From: Geobacillus kaustophilus
GTDB lineage: Bacteria; Bacillota; Bacilli; Bacillales; Anoxybacillaceae
Direction: 5' to 3'
Length of the DNA: 64,000 bases
Assembly (NCBI RefSeq): GCF_000948285.1
Contig: NZ_JYBP01000003.1
Location: 1,798,001 to 1,862,000, forward strand
A model generated the notes under the pieces. It saw nothing but the letters and a program-made list of their open reading frames with translations, ran no database searches and was not told the origin of the DNA. Below are positions 7,893 through 18,528 of this stretch, piece after piece. The first letter of the stretch is position 1, and the number at the start of each line of letters is the position of its first letter. The position numbers were made by a program, and so were the translations under genes.

Positions 7893-9233
7893 TTACATAA
7901 ATGGAAAACGGAATCCTTTCTTTTTCCCTTTTGGCATATTCGTCATCATTTTCATCATTTTTTTCATCTCGTCAAACTGCTTCAAAAGCCGATTCACTTC
8001 CTGAACCGTCGTGCCGCTTCCTTTGGCGATCCGCTTTTTGCGGCTAGCGTTGATGATTTCCGGATGCGTTTTCTCTTCTTTCGTCATCGAGCGGATGATC
8101 GCCTCAACGCGGGCGATTTGCTTTTCATCGACTTGAATGTTGGCGAGCCCTTTGATTTTGTTGGCGCCCGGCAGCATTTTAATCAGTTCGTCAAGCGGTC
8201 CGAGCTTGCGCACTTGGCCGAGCTGCTCCAAAAAGTCGTCAAGCGTGAAGGTGGCCGTGCGCATTTTTTGTTCGAGCTCCTTCGCCTTCTCTTCGTCGAC
8301 GGCCTCCTGCGCTTTTTCGATGAGCGTCAGGACATCGCCCATGCCTAAAATGCGCGACGCCATTCGCTCCGGATGGAACGGCTCCAAAGCGTCAAGTTTT
8401 TCGCCCATCCCAGCAAACTTGATCGGCGCTCCGGTGACGGCGCGAATCGACAGCGCCGCCCCGCCGCGCGTGTCGCCGTCCAGCTTCGTCAAAATCACCC
8501 CGGTGATGCCGAGCTGCTCATGGAAACTTTGTGCGACATTGACGGCATCTTGCCCGGTCATGGCGTCAACGACGAGGAAAATTTCATCCGGCTTGACCGC
8601 TTCTTTCATCTGCTTCAGTTCATCCATGAGCGCTTCATCAATGTGAAGACGGCCGGCTGTGTCGATGAGCACGTAATCATAATGCTCTTCTTTCGCCCGC
8701 TCGAGCGCCTGTTTCGCGATTTCAACCGGATTGGCGTGCTCGCCTAACGAAAAGACAGGGATGTCAAGCTGCTTGCCAAGCGTCTCAAGCTGTTTGATCG
8801 CCGCCGGGCGGTAAACGTCAGCAGCCACAAGCAACGGCTTCCGGTTATGTCGTTTGCGCAGCAAGTTGGCCAGCTTCCCGGTGGTCGTCGTTTTCCCGGC
8901 CCCTTGCAACCCGACCATCATCACAACGGTCGGCGGTTTCTTCGCGACAGCGATTTGGCTTTGCTCACCGCCCATTAACGCCGTCAGCTCTTCCTTGACG
9001 ATTTTGATCACTTGCTGGCCCGGCGTTAAGCTTTTCATCACTTCCTGCCCGACAGCCCGCTCGCTCACCTGTCTGATGAAATCTTTGACGACTTTAAAGT
9101 TGACGTCAGCTTCCAAAAGCGCAAGGCGCACTTCGCGCATCATCTCTTTGACATCCGCTTCGGTGACTTTTCCTTTGCCGCGGATGCGGTTCATCACCTG
9201 TTGCAAACGTTCAGACAATCCTTCAAACGCCAT
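7893..9233 (-). CDS. ffh: Signal recognition particle protein Ffh
   Basis: SRP54-type GTPase that binds signal sequences of nascent membrane and secreted proteins and 4.5S/scRNA, then docks on FtsY. The 446-residue product has an N-domain four-helix bundle (1-85), a G domain with GLQGAGKTTTTGKL, DTAGR and TKLDGDTRGG, and a C-terminal methionine-rich M domain ending in a basic tail. The ATG at 9233 is well spaced from AAGGGGGTG; the in-frame GTG at 9242 is less likely. It is immediately downstream of ylxM. Confidence 0.97.
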   Translation of the reverse strand: MAFEGLSERLQQVMNRIRGKGKVTEADVKEMMREVRLALLEADVNFKVVKDFIRQVSERAVGQEVMKSLTPGQQVIKIVKEELTALMGGEQSQIAVAKKPPTVVMMVGLQGAGKTTTTGKLANLLRKRHNRKPLLVAADVYRPAAIKQLETLGKQLDIPVFSLGEHANPVEIAKQALERAKEEHYDYVLIDTAGRLHIDEALMDELKQMKEAVKPDEIFLVVDAMTGQDAVNVAQSFHEQLGITGVILTKLDGDTRGGAALSIRAVTGAPIKFAGMGEKLDALEPFHPERMASRILGMGDVLTLIEKAQEAVDEEKAKELEQKMRTATFTLDDFLEQLGQVRKLGPLDELIKMLPGANKIKGLANIQVDEKQIARVEAIIRSMTKEEKTHPEIINASRKKRIAKGSGTTVQEVNRLLKQFDEMKKMMKMMTNMPKGKKKGFRFPFM

Positions 9234-9250
9234 GGCGGCCACCCCCTTGT

Positions 9251-9583
9251 TTAATCAAGTTCGTCAAGCTCGCGGACTAGCGCCGCCAATTCGGCGTCAG
9301 CGCCGTAATGCCGGCTGATGTAGTCTTTCAGCCGCTCGATGATCTGCCGCCGCCGTTCATATTTTCGTAGCAGCCCGAGCTTCTCTTCATACTGCTCCAG
9401 CATCGCTTCTGTACGCCGGATGTTATCGTACACCGCCTGGCGGCTCACCTCATATTGTTCGGCAATTTCCCCGAGGGAGTAGTCGTCCAAGTAGTAAAGC
9501 GCCATATAGTTGCGCTGTTTCGGCGTCAACAGCGCTTGGTAAAAATCGTATAAATAGTTCATGCGCATCGTTTTTTCCAGCAC
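9251..9583 (-). CDS. ylxM: YlxM, putative SRP-associated helix-turn-helix protein
   Basis: A 110-residue protein conserved just upstream of ffh in Firmicutes and thought to assist or modulate the SRP pathway. It resembles sigma-factor region 4: [41 protein letters not shown] forms a helix-turn-helix (about residues 19-58), followed by a coiled C-terminus. The GTG at 9583 lies six bases after GGGGGGAG, giving [14 protein letters not shown]; the ATG at 9601 sits upstream of that ribosome site and is less likely. Confidence 0.9.
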   Translation of the reverse strand: MLEKTMRMNYLYDFYQALLTPKQRNYMALYYLDDYSLGEIAEQYEVSRQAVYDNIRRTEAMLEQYEEKLGLLRKYERRRQIIERLKDYISRHYGADAELAALVRELDELD

Positions 9584-9630
9584 CGGACTCTCCCCCCTCA
9601 TTGTTAAGTAAAATACCTTTACAAAAATGT

Positions 9631-9659
9631 AGTGTACCGTCTTTTCCGTAGAGTGTCAA
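9631..9659 (-). promoter_or_regulatory. ylxM-ffh promoter
   Basis: A near-perfect sigma-A promoter on the minus strand: TTGACA (9659-9654), 17-bp spacer, TACACT (9636-9631), about 50 bp upstream of ylxM. Confidence 0.8.
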
Positions 9660-9771
9660 GCGAGAACGGGCAAACGAGCGCACAACGCTTGCCAAACAAA
9701 AAGGCCGACACAGCTCGCATCTCCCCCCCTCCAATTTTGCTTCTCCTCATTTTTCACAAATTTGTTCCATA

Positions 9772-9810
9772 TAAAACAACAAAGGGCGTCCGTTGTTTTT
9801 GGAGCACCCT
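9772..9810 (-). terminator. Terminator after ftsY
   Basis: AGGGTGCTCC (9810-9801) pairs with GGACGCCCT (9791-9783) with one bulge and one G-T pair, followed by TTTGTTGTTTT on the minus strand. It ends the rnc-smc-ftsY unit. Confidence 0.75.
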
Positions 9811-9822
9811 CTGTTGGCTTGT

Positions 9823-10809
9823 TTATAATTCCAGCAAATCAGCAAACAATCCGTAGACGTACTGTTCTGGATCGAACACTTGCAAATCGTCCATCTTCTC
9901 GCCGAGGCCGACGAGTTTCACCGGGATGGCCATCTCGTTGCGAATGGCAAGCACGATGCCGCCTTTCGCCGTGCCGTCAAGCTTCGTCAACACGATGCCG
10001 GTCACATCGGTCGCTTCTTTAAACAGCTTGGCTTGGCTCATCGCGTTTTGTCCGGTCGTCGCATCCAACACAAGCAATACTTCATGCGGAGCGCCCGGAA
10101 TTTCGCGGCTGATGACGCGTTTCACTTTTTCGAGCTCTTTCATTAAATTCACTTTGTTTTGCAGCCGCCCAGCCGTGTCGCATAACAATACGTCAACGCC
10201 GCGCGCTTTCGCCGCTTGAATGGCGTCATACATAACAGCTGCCGGGTCGGAGCCGGCCGCCTGCTTAATGACGTCGACCCCAACGCGCTCGCCCCACGCT
10301 TCGAGCTGCTCGATCGCCCCGGCGCGGAACGTATCGCCAGCTGCCAACAAGACGGATTTCCCTTCCGATTTCAGCTTATAGGCAAGCTTGCCGATCGTTG
10401 TCGTTTTGCCGACGCCGTTGACGCCGACGAACAAAATGACCGTCAGCCCGCCTTCTTGTATATTCAAAGCGGAAAGTTCTTTGTCATCGGCGCCGGCGCG
10501 GTAAATGTCAACGAGCTTTTCGGCGATGACGTCGCGCATTTGCGCCGGGTCTTGAATGTTGCGGCGCTTCACTTCCATTTTCAGCTCATCGACAAGTTCC
10601 ATGACGGTCGTGACGCCCACATCGGCGGCGATCAAAATTTCTTCAAGCTCTTCAAAAAACTCTTCATCCACTTTCCGATAGCGGGCGATGAGGTCGTTCA
10701 CTTTTCCAGCGAGCGAATTTCGCGTTTTTGACAGCCCTTCTTTAAACTTTTCGGTTACGGCATCCGCTTGCTTTGTCCATTTTTCTTTCAATTTTTGAAA
10801 AAAACCCAT
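9823..10809 (-). CDS. ftsY: Signal recognition particle receptor FtsY
   Basis: Receptor GTPase that pairs with Ffh at the membrane and hands ribosomes to the Sec translocon. It is 328 residues long, with a short basic N-terminus in place of the long acidic A domain of E. coli, as usual in Bacillus. The NG domain carries GVNGVGKTTTIGKLA, DTAGR and TKLDGTAKGG. It follows smc closely on the same strand, as in B. subtilis (rnc-smc-ftsY), and is followed by a terminator. Confidence 0.97.
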   Translation of the reverse strand: MGFFQKLKEKWTKQADAVTEKFKEGLSKTRNSLAGKVNDLIARYRKVDEEFFEELEEILIAADVGVTTVMELVDELKMEVKRRNIQDPAQMRDVIAEKLVDIYRAGADDKELSALNIQEGGLTVILFVGVNGVGKTTTIGKLAYKLKSEGKSVLLAAGDTFRAGAIEQLEAWGERVGVDVIKQAAGSDPAAVMYDAIQAAKARGVDVLLCDTAGRLQNKVNLMKELEKVKRVISREIPGAPHEVLLVLDATTGQNAMSQAKLFKEATDVTGIVLTKLDGTAKGGIVLAIRNEMAIPVKLVGLGEKMDDLQVFDPEQYVYGLFADLLEL

Positions 10810-10828
10810 CCAAAGCGCCTCCTTTCCA

Positions 10829-13800
10829 TTATGACCGCACGAGCTCCTTCGAATCTTCCAAACGGACGGAAACGAGCTTTGAGACGCCCGATTCTTGCAT
10901 CGTGACGCCGTACAGCACGTCCGCTTCTTCCATCGTCCCTTTTCGATGGGTGATGACGATAAACTGCGTGTCGCGGCTGAACCGTTTTAAATATTGGGCA
11001 TACCGCTGCACGTTCGCTTCATCAAGCGCCGCTTCGACTTCATCAAGGACGCAAAACGGCACCGGACGCACCTTTAAAATCGAAAACAAGAGGGCGATCG
11101 CTGTCAACGCCCGTTCGCCGCCGGAAAGCAAGCTTAAATGCTGCAGCTTTTTCCCCGGAGGCTGAGCGACGATGTCGATCCCCGTCTCAAGCAAGTCGTC
11201 CGGGTCGGTCAGCCGCAAATCGGCGCGCCCGCCGCCGAACAGCTCGCGGAACACCTCGCCGAAACGAGCGCGGATTTGCTCAAACGTCGCGAAAAATCGT
11301 TTTTTCATTTCATCGTCCATTTCATCAATGACTTGGTGGAGCGTCGCCTTCGCCTCTTCCAAATCGGCTTTTTGCTCGCTTAAAAAGCGGTGCCGTTCGG
11401 AAACTCGTTCGTATTCATCGATCGCCCCCAAGTTGACGGTGCCAAGTTCTTCGATGGCCCGCTTAATGAGCTTCACCCGCTTGCGCGCCTCATCGGCGCC
11501 GATCTCAAGCGGGTACGCGGAGCGAGCCGCTTCAAACGACAGCCCATATTCTTCGCGCAGACGGACAAGCAGATTCCCAAGCTCCACGTCAAGCCGGTTC
11601 AACTTCACTTCTTCGTCTTTCACGACATCAGCGAGCTGTTTATGCTGCCGCTTTGCTTCCTTCCATTCCCGCTCCAAATGCTCGAGCTGCCGTTGACAGT
11701 CGAGCCGCTGTTCGCGGCGGCTTGCGATCAGTTCAATCGTTTTTTGCTTGTCCTCGAGCTTTTGCTGTCGTTGCTGTTCAAGCTCTGCCTCATTCCATGC
11801 CGGCGCCTCCATTTCTGCGTCCAAGGCGGCCCGTTCTTGTTCAGCCTCCTCAAGCTCGCGGGCGGCTTCGGCGAGCTCTTTTTCGAGCTCTTCGACTTTC
11901 CGGCGCGCATGTTTCACGCGCTCTTTCGTTTCCGCCAAGGCAATTTTTTGCTCGGTGATCGCTGCCTGGAGCGTCTCTTTCGTCGTTTGCTCCGTCTGTT
12001 TTTGCGCCTGCAGCCGGTTGATGTCGTCATCGATCGCCTGCAGTTTCTCGGCAAGCTGCTCAAGCTGCCTGTCAATGGCGCCGAGGCGGCGGTTCAGTTC
12101 TGCCATTTCGCGCTCATCGTTCGCTTTTTCCTCATCATACAAAGCGAGCCGCTCGTCGATCCGTTTTTTCTGCCATTCGAGCTCGCGTTGCTCGTCCTTT
12201 TGTCTTTGCAACGCTTCTTGCAGCGCCGCGATCTCCTCTTGCAGCGCGTCCGCCTGCGCTTCCCGCTCCACCTGCTCGCGTCGTTTCGCCGCAACAGCCC
12301 GCTCAAGCCGAGCGATCGTTTCATCCATTTCCTGAAGCTTAGTAGCTAGCGTTTCCAGCTCGCGATTCCGGCTTAACAGCGACGCGGTCTTTTTCGCCGC
12401 TCCGCCGCCGGTCATCGCCCCGCCGGGGCTGACGACATCGCCGTCCAGCGTCACGAGACGATAACGGTACTGAAGAAGCTTGGCCAGCTCATTCGCGCCT
12501 TTTAAATCGGCTGTCACGATGACATGGCCGAGCAAATGGGCGATCGCCGCCCTATAGGTGCGGTCGTATTCGACGAGCTCGCTCGCAATGCCGACAAACG
12601 CCGGATGGCGGTCAATCGCCGCCCGCTCCCGTTCGGAAAGCGCGCGCGCTTGGATGACGTCAAGCGGCAAAAACGTCGCGCGCCCGTAGCCGTTCGTTTT
12701 CAAATAGTGAATCGCTTGCCGCGCCGCCTGTTCGCTGTCAACGACGATATGCTGCATCGCCCCGCCGAGCGCCGTTTCAATCGCCGTCTCATAGCGGTCC
12801 GGCACGCGAATGAGCTCAACAATGGCGCCATGAATGCCGGGCAGAAGGCCGCGCGCCTTTAATACTTCTTTTACCCCTTGGACAAAACCGGAATAATCAT
12901 GTTGCATCTCTTCCAACCATTGCTGGCGCGCTTTCGTTTGCTGCCGGTATTGGCGCGCCTGATGCAGCAACGCTTCATGCTGCTCGAGCTCCGTTTTTTG
13001 CGCCGCAAGCGCCGCGGCGAGAGCGGCTTGTCTGTTATGCGCTTCCGCCAGCGCCTGTTCGAGGCGGGTCTGCTCGGCCCATAAGGCCGCCCGCTTCTGC
13101 TCGAGCTGTTCACGTTCGGCGAGATGGCGGCGGTTCGCTTCATCGAGCGCCGTCCGTTTGGCATGCAGTTTGCCAATCGCCTGCTCCACATGTGCGCGTT
13201 CGTTTTTCAACGCCGCCTGTTCATGAACAAGGTCGATGTAGTCGCCTTTTCGCCGCTCGATTTCTTCTTCAATGTCGGCTTCATGCGCCGAAAACAAAGC
13301 CTGTTTTTCTTTCAGCTCTCGCTCGAGCGCCGCCGCGCCCGCCTCAAGCTGGGCGAGTTCCTCCCGCTCGGCTTGCAGCTGCTCCATTAAGCGGCGCTGT
13401 TTGGCGGTCAAGGTCGACACCATGTCATCAAGCTGCCCTTTCCGCCTTTGTGCATGCTTTTTCCGCTCTTTCAGCACTTCCTTCCGTCCTTCAAGCTTTT
13501 CAAGCTCTTCGCTCGCCAACAGGAGCACCTGCTGCAGACCGTCGATCGATTCGTCAATGGCGGTCATTTGATCGCGCAGCTGTTCGATTTGGGCTTCCAT
13601 TTTCTGCAATGCCGCCGCCAGCGCCACTTCGTCCTGCTGGTGCCTATCAAGAGCTTCCTTCAACTCATTCCATTGCCCGCGCAGCTGCTCGATGTCGTGA
13701 ACCATCAGCGCCACTTCAAATCGCTCGAGCTCTTCGCGTTTTTCCAAAAACTCTTTGGCGAGCGACGCCTGCATGCGGAGCGGCTCAAGCTGCTGTTCGA

Positions 13801-14392
13801 GCTCGTGCAAAATATCGTTGACGCGGTGCAAGTTGTCTTGCGTCTCCGCTAACTTCGCCTCCGCCTTTTTTTTCCGCAGCTTGTACTTCAACACGCCGGC
13901 CGCTTCTTCAAAAATCGTGCGCCGCTCTTCCGGTTTGCTGCTTAAAATCTCTTCGACCCGGCCTTGGCCGATGATGGAAAACGCCTCCTTGCCGAGCCCG
14001 GAATCGAGAAACAAATCGACGATGTCTTTCAAACGGCACGGCTGGCGGTTGATGAAAAACTCGCTCTCCCCCGAGCGATAGACGCGCCGGGTCACGCTCA
14101 CTTCCTGGTACTCAAGCGGCAAAAAGCCGTCTTCATTGTCGAGTGTGATCGTCACTTCAGCCACATTAAGCGGCTTGCGCGATTCGCTGCCGGCGAAGAT
14201 GACGTCTTCCATTTTCGCCCCGCGCAACGATTTCGCTGATTGCTCACCGAGCACCCAACGGATCGCATCGGTAATGTTGCTTTTGCCGCTCCCGTTCGGA
14301 CCGACGACCGCCGTCACACCAGGGACAAACTCGATCGATACACGGTCGGCGAACGATTTAAAGCCGATCACATCCAATCGTTTCAGGAACAT
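10829..14392 (-). CDS. smc: Chromosome partition protein Smc
   Basis: SMC ATPase that compacts and segregates the chromosome with ScpA and ScpB. The 1,187-residue product has an N-terminal ATP-binding half with GPNGSGKSN, two long coiled-coil arms (about 165-500 and 670-1,020), a hinge between them (GIHGAIVELIRV to MTGGGA), and a C-terminal half with the signature [15 protein letters not shown] and Walker B VLDEVEAALD. The ATG at 14392 gives MFLKRLDVIGFKSF, follows GGTGAGG and is preferred over the 29-codon longer reading. Confidence 0.97.
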   Translation of the reverse strand: MFLKRLDVIGFKSFADRVSIEFVPGVTAVVGPNGSGKSNITDAIRWVLGEQSAKSLRGAKMEDVIFAGSESRKPLNVAEVTITLDNEDGFLPLEYQEVSVTRRVYRSGESEFFINRQPCRLKDIVDLFLDSGLGKEAFSIIGQGRVEEILSSKPEERRTIFEEAAGVLKYKLRKKKAEAKLAETQDNLHRVNDILHELEQQLEPLRMQASLAKEFLEKREELERFEVALMVHDIEQLRGQWNELKEALDRHQQDEVALAAALQKMEAQIEQLRDQMTAIDESIDGLQQVLLLASEELEKLEGRKEVLKERKKHAQRRKGQLDDMVSTLTAKQRRLMEQLQAEREELAQLEAGAAALERELKEKQALFSAHEADIEEEIERRKGDYIDLVHEQAALKNERAHVEQAIGKLHAKRTALDEANRRHLAEREQLEQKRAALWAEQTRLEQALAEAHNRQAALAAALAAQKTELEQHEALLHQARQYRQQTKARQQWLEEMQHDYSGFVQGVKEVLKARGLLPGIHGAIVELIRVPDRYETAIETALGGAMQHIVVDSEQAARQAIHYLKTNGYGRATFLPLDVIQARALSERERAAIDRHPAFVGIASELVEYDRTYRAAIAHLLGHVIVTADLKGANELAKLLQYRYRLVTLDGDVVSPGGAMTGGGAAKKTASLLSRNRELETLATKLQEMDETIARLERAVAAKRREQVEREAQADALQEEIAALQEALQRQKDEQRELEWQKKRIDERLALYDEEKANDEREMAELNRRLGAIDRQLEQLAEKLQAIDDDINRLQAQKQTEQTTKETLQAAITEQKIALAETKERVKHARRKVEELEKELAEAARELEEAEQERAALDAEMEAPAWNEAELEQQRQQKLEDKQKTIELIASRREQRLDCQRQLEHLEREWKEAKRQHKQLADVVKDEEVKLNRLDVELGNLLVRLREEYGLSFEAARSAYPLEIGADEARKRVKLIKRAIEELGTVNLGAIDEYERVSERHRFLSEQKADLEEAKATLHQVIDEMDDEMKKRFFATFEQIRARFGEVFRELFGGGRADLRLTDPDDLLETGIDIVAQPPGKKLQHLSLLSGGERALTAIALLFSILKVRPVPFCVLDEVEAALDEANVQRYAQYLKRFSRDTQFIVITHRKGTMEEADVLYGVTMQESGVSKLVSVRLEDSKELVRS

Positions 14393-14588
14393 GGTATGAC
14401 GCCTCACCATCTTTCCACTGTGATCCACCACAAACACCCCGGAGCCCTTTTGAGAAACCGGGACGTTTGATCTTTTCATCCTGCCATATGAACTATCGAA
14501 AAAACGCCTTTCTTCCCCCGCTCAAGGCGCGCATGTTCATCGAAACACCCATGAGCAGTGTTTGTTCTCCATCCCCTCGCACGTTCAC

Positions 14589-14619
14589 AGAAAAAAGACT
14601 GACGTAACAGCGCCAGCCT
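14589..14619 (-). terminator. Terminator-like hairpin between rnc and smc
   Basis: AGGCTGGCG / CGTCAGTCT (nine pairs, two G-T), 6-nt loop and T6 on the minus strand, immediately after the rnc stop. It may lower expression of smc relative to rnc. Confidence 0.7.
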
Positions 14620-15360
14620 TCACTGCTTGTCGGCCGCCCGCAACGTTTCGAGCGCCATTTGCGCCGCATGCTGTTCAGCTTCCTTTTTCGAGCGGCCGAC
14701 GCCGATGCCAAGCTCTTGGCCGTTTAACGCTACGCGGGCGACAAACTCCTTGTTGTGAGCCGGACCTTTTTCCTCCAAAATGGCATATTCAAGCGTTCCG
14801 CTGCCGTCCCGCTGCACCCATTCCTGCAGCTGGCTTTTAAAATCCATCACATGAGAAAAAGCACCTTCATCAATTTTCGGAAACATCGTTTGCTCCAAAA
14901 AGCGGATGACCGCGTCCATTCCTTGATCCAAATACAAAGCGCCGATGAACGCCTCAAAGACGTCTGCCAAGAGCGCCGGACGCGCCCGCCCGCCGGTCAG
15001 CTCCTCGCCTTTGCCGAGCAAGACGAGCTCGCCGAACGACAAGGCGTTGGCAAATTTCACAAGCGACGGCTCGCAGACGATGGCTGCCCTCAGCTTCGTC
15101 AATTGCCCTTCGCTCATATGCGGGAACTTTTGAAATAAATATTGAGAAACGGTCAGCTCCAGCACGGCATCGCCTAAAAACTCAAGCCGTTCATTGTCTT
15201 CGTGAAGCCGCCGCCGATGCTCATTCACATACGATGAATGGGTGAACGCTTGAATCAACAGCTTTTCGTTTCGAAAGGTGATGCCGATCTTTTTTTGCAG
15301 CTCTTGAAACTTCGCCCGCCTCTTTTCATGGATGCGCTCTTTATCTTTTTGTTTTGACAT
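14620..15360 (-). CDS. rnc: Ribonuclease III
   Basis: Double-strand-specific endoribonuclease that processes rRNA precursors and scRNA. The 246-residue protein has the catalytic signature [15 protein letters not shown] (about residues 50-65), a second acidic cluster ([17 protein letters not shown]) and a C-terminal double-stranded-RNA-binding domain (about 170-243, ending in [19 protein letters not shown]). It lies between acpP and smc, the usual Bacillus order. Confidence 0.97.
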   Translation of the reverse strand: MSKQKDKERIHEKRRAKFQELQKKIGITFRNEKLLIQAFTHSSYVNEHRRRLHEDNERLEFLGDAVLELTVSQYLFQKFPHMSEGQLTKLRAAIVCEPSLVKFANALSFGELVLLGKGEELTGGRARPALLADVFEAFIGALYLDQGMDAVIRFLEQTMFPKIDEGAFSHVMDFKSQLQEWVQRDGSGTLEYAILEEKGPAHNKEFVARVALNGQELGIGVGRSKKEAEQHAAQMALETLRAADKQ

Positions 15361-15494
15361 AAAAATGCCCTCCGACTTCGTTCCAGAACAAAATGGCCGT
15401 GTCTTCTTCTATTATATCCGTTCTCCGGTCCGCTACGCGAGCGGGAATCGTGCGCTTTTTTCCGCAAGGCCCGCCGAGCATCCCTGAAAAAGCA

Positions 15495-15523
15495 GAGAAA
15501 GCCCCGTTCGAAGCAACGGGACT
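15495..15523 (-). terminator. Terminator after acpP
   Basis: AGTCCCGTT / AACGGGGCT stem (15523-15515 and 15508-15500) with a 6-nt loop, then TT and a pyrimidine-rich stretch on the minus strand. It closes the fapR-plsX-fabD-fabG-acpP unit. Confidence 0.75.
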
Positions 15524-15539
15524 TTGCAAAAAAACGGCA

Positions 15540-15773
15540 TTACAGACGACTTTTTATGTAGTTCACAGCGTCTCCGACCGTGACGATTTTTTCCGCCTCT
15601 TCATCGGAAATTTCCATGTTGAATTCGTCTTCAAGTTCCATGACGAGTTCGACGATGTCGAGCGAGTCGGCGCCCAGGTCGTCCTTAAACGACGCCTCGA
15701 GCGTCACTTGCGATTCGTCAACCCCCAGGCGGTCAACGATGATTTTCGTTACACGTTCCAATACGTCTGCCAT
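15540..15773 (-). CDS. acpP: Acyl carrier protein
   Basis: Carries growing acyl chains on a 4'-phosphopantetheine arm during fatty-acid and phospholipid synthesis. The 77-residue acidic protein contains [16 protein letters not shown] with the modified serine at position 37. The ATG at 15773 follows GGGAGGTG by seven bases; the three extra codons upstream are ignored. It is the last gene of the fapR-plsX-fabD-fabG-acpP cluster. Confidence 0.97.
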   Translation of the reverse strand: MADVLERVTKIIVDRLGVDESQVTLEASFKDDLGADSLDIVELVMELEDEFNMEISDEEAEKIVTVGDAVNYIKSRL

Positions 15774-15833
15774 TGTGTTCACCTCCCTTCATGATTATAG
15801 TCGATGAAAGAGAAAAATACTAGCGGCGTTTTG

Positions 15834-16577
15834 TCATGGCATGACCATGCCGCCGTCAACATGAAGCGTCTGTCCGGTCATGTAGCTCGCGGCGTCGGAA
15901 GCGAGGAAAGCGACGACGCGGGCGATGTCATCGGGTTCGCCAAAGCGGGCGAGCGGAATTTGCTTTAACATTTCCGCCTTCAGCTCCGGGCTGAGCGCTT
16001 CGGTCATATCGGTCGTAATGAATCCTGGTGCGACGGCGTTAACGGTGATGTTGCGGCTGGCGAGTTCGCGCGCCGCCGTCTTCGTCAGCCCGATGACGCC
16101 GGCCTTGGCGGCGACATAGTTCGCCTGCCCCGGATTGCCGATCACGCCGACGACCGAAGCGATGTTGACGATCCGCCCATAGCGCTGCTTCATCATTGGG
16201 CGCGTTGCCGCCTTCGTACAAAGAAATACCCCTTTTAAGTTCGTGTTAATCACGGCATCCCATTCTTCTTCTTTCATCCGCATCAATAAATTGTCGCGTG
16301 TAATGCCGGCGTTGTTGACCAAAATATCGAGGCGGCCAAAATGGTCAATCGTCGTTTTCACCATGCGCTCAACATCTTCAGCGCGGGCGACGTCCGCCTG
16401 CACGGCGATCGCTTCGCGGCCGAGCGAGCGGATGGCCTCGGCAACTTCATTCGCTTTCGCCTCGCTGCCGGCGTAATTGACGGCAACGTTCGCCCCTTGG
16501 CGGGCAAGCTCCAGAGCGACCGCCCGGCCAATGCCGCGCGACGCCCCGGTCACGAGCGCAATTTTTCCTTCGAGCAT
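15834..16577 (-). CDS. fabG: 3-oxoacyl-[acyl-carrier-protein] reductase
   Basis: NADPH-dependent reduction of beta-ketoacyl-ACP, the first reductive step of each elongation cycle. It is a 247-residue short-chain dehydrogenase/reductase with the cofactor motif TGASRGIG (residues 10-17), the NNAG motif, the catalytic Ser in NIASVVG and the Tyr-x-x-x-Lys in [11 protein letters not shown]. The stop of fabD is only a few bases upstream, so the genes are co-transcribed. Confidence 0.96.
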   Translation of the reverse strand: MLEGKIALVTGASRGIGRAVALELARQGANVAVNYAGSEAKANEVAEAIRSLGREAIAVQADVARAEDVERMVKTTIDHFGRLDILVNNAGITRDNLLMRMKEEEWDAVINTNLKGVFLCTKAATRPMMKQRYGRIVNIASVVGVIGNPGQANYVAAKAGVIGLTKTAARELASRNITVNAVAPGFITTDMTEALSPELKAEMLKQIPLARFGEPDDIARVVAFLASDAASYMTGQTLHVDGGMVMP

Positions 16578-16581
16578 CGCT

Positions 16582-17523
16582 TTATTCCCCTTTCAGCGCC
16601 GCAACGGTTGCTTCGAAGGAAGCAAAATCGTTCACCGCATAAACGCGGGCGTTGCGGTCGATTTTTTTCACAAGGCCGGACAACACTTTTCCCGGACCGA
16701 TTTCGACAAACGTGTCGACGCCAAGCGAAAGAAGCGTGCGCACCGACTGCTCCCAACGCACCGGCGAATACAGTTGTTCAATGAGAAGGCGGGCGATGTC
16801 CTCTTTTCTCGTCACCGGCTCAGCAGTCACATTGGCGATGACCGGAATGACGGCGTCACGAATCACCAAACTGTCAAGAACCGCTTTCAGTTTTTCCGCC
16901 GCCGGCTTCATGAGAGCGGAGTGGAACGGACCGCTCACCTCAAGCGGAATGACGCGTTTGGCGCCGCGTTCTTTCAAAAGCTGCGCCGCTTTTTCCACTC
17001 CGGCTTTCGAGCCGGAGATGACGATTTGCCCTGGGCAGTTGAAGTTGGCCGGCTCGACCGGATCGCCTTGAGCGGCGATTTCATTTGTCACTGCTTCAAG
17101 CGCATCAGCATCCATCCCCAACACCGCCGCCATCGTCCCCTCGCCAGCCGGCACCGCTTCATCCATCAGTTCGCCGCGGCGGCGCACCGCGTAGACGGCA
17201 TCGGCAAACGACATGGCCCCAGCAGCGACAAGCGCCGTATATTCGCCTAAACTGTGGCCGGCGACATAGTCCGCTTTCAGCCCAGCGCCGTCAACAAGCT
17301 GGAGCAAGGCGATGCTGGCGGCTAGCAGCGCCGGCTGGGCGTTATATGTCAACGTCAGCTCTTCTTGCGGTCCGTTGAACATGAGCTTGGAAAGCGCGAA
17401 TCCAAGCCGCTCGTCAGCCTCCGCGATGACGGCGCGGGCGCGGTCGTCATGCTCGGCAGCGTCTTTCGCCATGCCGACCGTCTGGGATCCTTGACCAGGA
17501 AATAAAAAGGCGATTTTCCCCAT
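16582..17523 (-). CDS. fabD: Malonyl-CoA-acyl carrier protein transacylase
   Basis: Transfers malonyl groups from CoA to acyl carrier protein, supplying the extender unit for fatty-acid elongation. The 313-residue product starts [14 protein letters not shown] and has the nucleophile motif GHSLGEY (catalytic Ser) and the C-terminal [13 protein letters not shown]. Length and motifs are standard. It lies between plsX and fabG in the FapR-controlled cluster. Confidence 0.97.
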   Translation of the reverse strand: MGKIAFLFPGQGSQTVGMAKDAAEHDDRARAVIAEADERLGFALSKLMFNGPQEELTLTYNAQPALLAASIALLQLVDGAGLKADYVAGHSLGEYTALVAAGAMSFADAVYAVRRRGELMDEAVPAGEGTMAAVLGMDADALEAVTNEIAAQGDPVEPANFNCPGQIVISGSKAGVEKAAQLLKERGAKRVIPLEVSGPFHSALMKPAAEKLKAVLDSLVIRDAVIPVIANVTAEPVTRKEDIARLLIEQLYSPVRWEQSVRTLLSLGVDTFVEIGPGKVLSGLVKKIDRNARVYAVNDFASFEATVAALKGE

Positions 17524-17544
17524 TTTTGATTCCTCCTTTACCGA

Positions 17545-18528
17545 TTATGCCCGTTCCAGCTCCGCTCTGATCGTGCCGATGACATCATGAACCACCATCT
17601 CTCGCGCCTGGCGGATGGCGTGGAAGATGGCGTTCGCATCGGACGATCCGTGCGCTTTAATGACCGGAGCATTTAAGCCAAACAGCGCCGCGCCGCCATA
17701 CTCCGAGTAGTCCATCATCTTTTTCAGCCCAGCGAGCTTTGGCTTGAGGACGGCGGCAGCCAGCTTCGCCGCGACGCCGCTTGTCAGCGTCTGCTTGAGC
17801 AAGGAAAAGAGAGCCAGCGCCGTCCCTTCAATCGTTTTTAATGCAACATTGCCGGCAAAGCCGTCGGCGACGACAACATCAGCCACTCCCTCTAGCAGGT
17901 CGCGCGCTTCGACATTGCCGATGAAATGAAGGTTCGTTTCCTTGAGCAAGGCAAACGCCCGTTTCGTTGTTTCGTTTCCTTTTTGGTCTTCCGTTCCGAC
18001 GTTCAGCAAGCCGATGCGCGGTTTTTCGACGCCGCGCACATTCTTTGCGTACACATGTCCCATCAAAGCGTATTGCTGCAAATGTTCCGGCTTTGCATCG
18101 ACGTTGGCGCCGACATCTAGAAAGACAAAGCCGCGCCCATCCAATGTCGGCAGCGTCGGGGCGAGCGCCGGGCGAGCGATGCCGGCTGCCCGCCCGACGA
18201 CAAACAGTCCGGTTGCCATGAGCGCCCCGGTATTGCCGGCGGAAATGCAGGCAGCGGCGCGCCCTTCTTTTACTTCTTCCGCCATGCGCACCATCGACGA
18301 GTTCTTTTTGCGCCGCACCGCCCGCACCGGCTCATCATCTGCTTCGATCACTTCGTCGGTGTGGATGATCGAAATGCGCTCTTCACCCGTCACATGCGGG
18401 CGAATTTTCGATTCATCGCCAATCAGCGTAATCTCGATGTCAGGGAAATGGGCGGCGGCCATAAGCGCCCCGCGCACGATTTCGCCCGGGGCATGGTCTC
18501 CTCCCATGGCATCAACCGCGATATTCAT
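17545..18528 (-). CDS. plsX: Phosphate acyltransferase PlsX
   Basis: Converts acyl-ACP to acyl phosphate, the donor used by PlsY to start phospholipid synthesis. The 327-residue product has the typical start [18 protein letters not shown] and the segments [15 protein letters not shown] and [14 protein letters not shown]. The ATG at 18528 is six bases after GGGG; the ATG at 18540 abuts its ribosome site. The start overlaps the end of fapR by 17 bases, indicating coupled expression. Confidence 0.96.
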   Translation of the reverse strand: MNIAVDAMGGDHAPGEIVRGALMAAAHFPDIEITLIGDESKIRPHVTGEERISIIHTDEVIEADDEPVRAVRRKKNSSMVRMAEEVKEGRAAACISAGNTGALMATGLFVVGRAAGIARPALAPTLPTLDGRGFVFLDVGANVDAKPEHLQQYALMGHVYAKNVRGVEKPRIGLLNVGTEDQKGNETTKRAFALLKETNLHFIGNVEARDLLEGVADVVVADGFAGNVALKTIEGTALALFSLLKQTLTSGVAAKLAAAVLKPKLAGLKKMMDYSEYGGAALFGLNAPVIKAHGSSDANAIFHAIRQAREMVVHDVIGTIRAELERA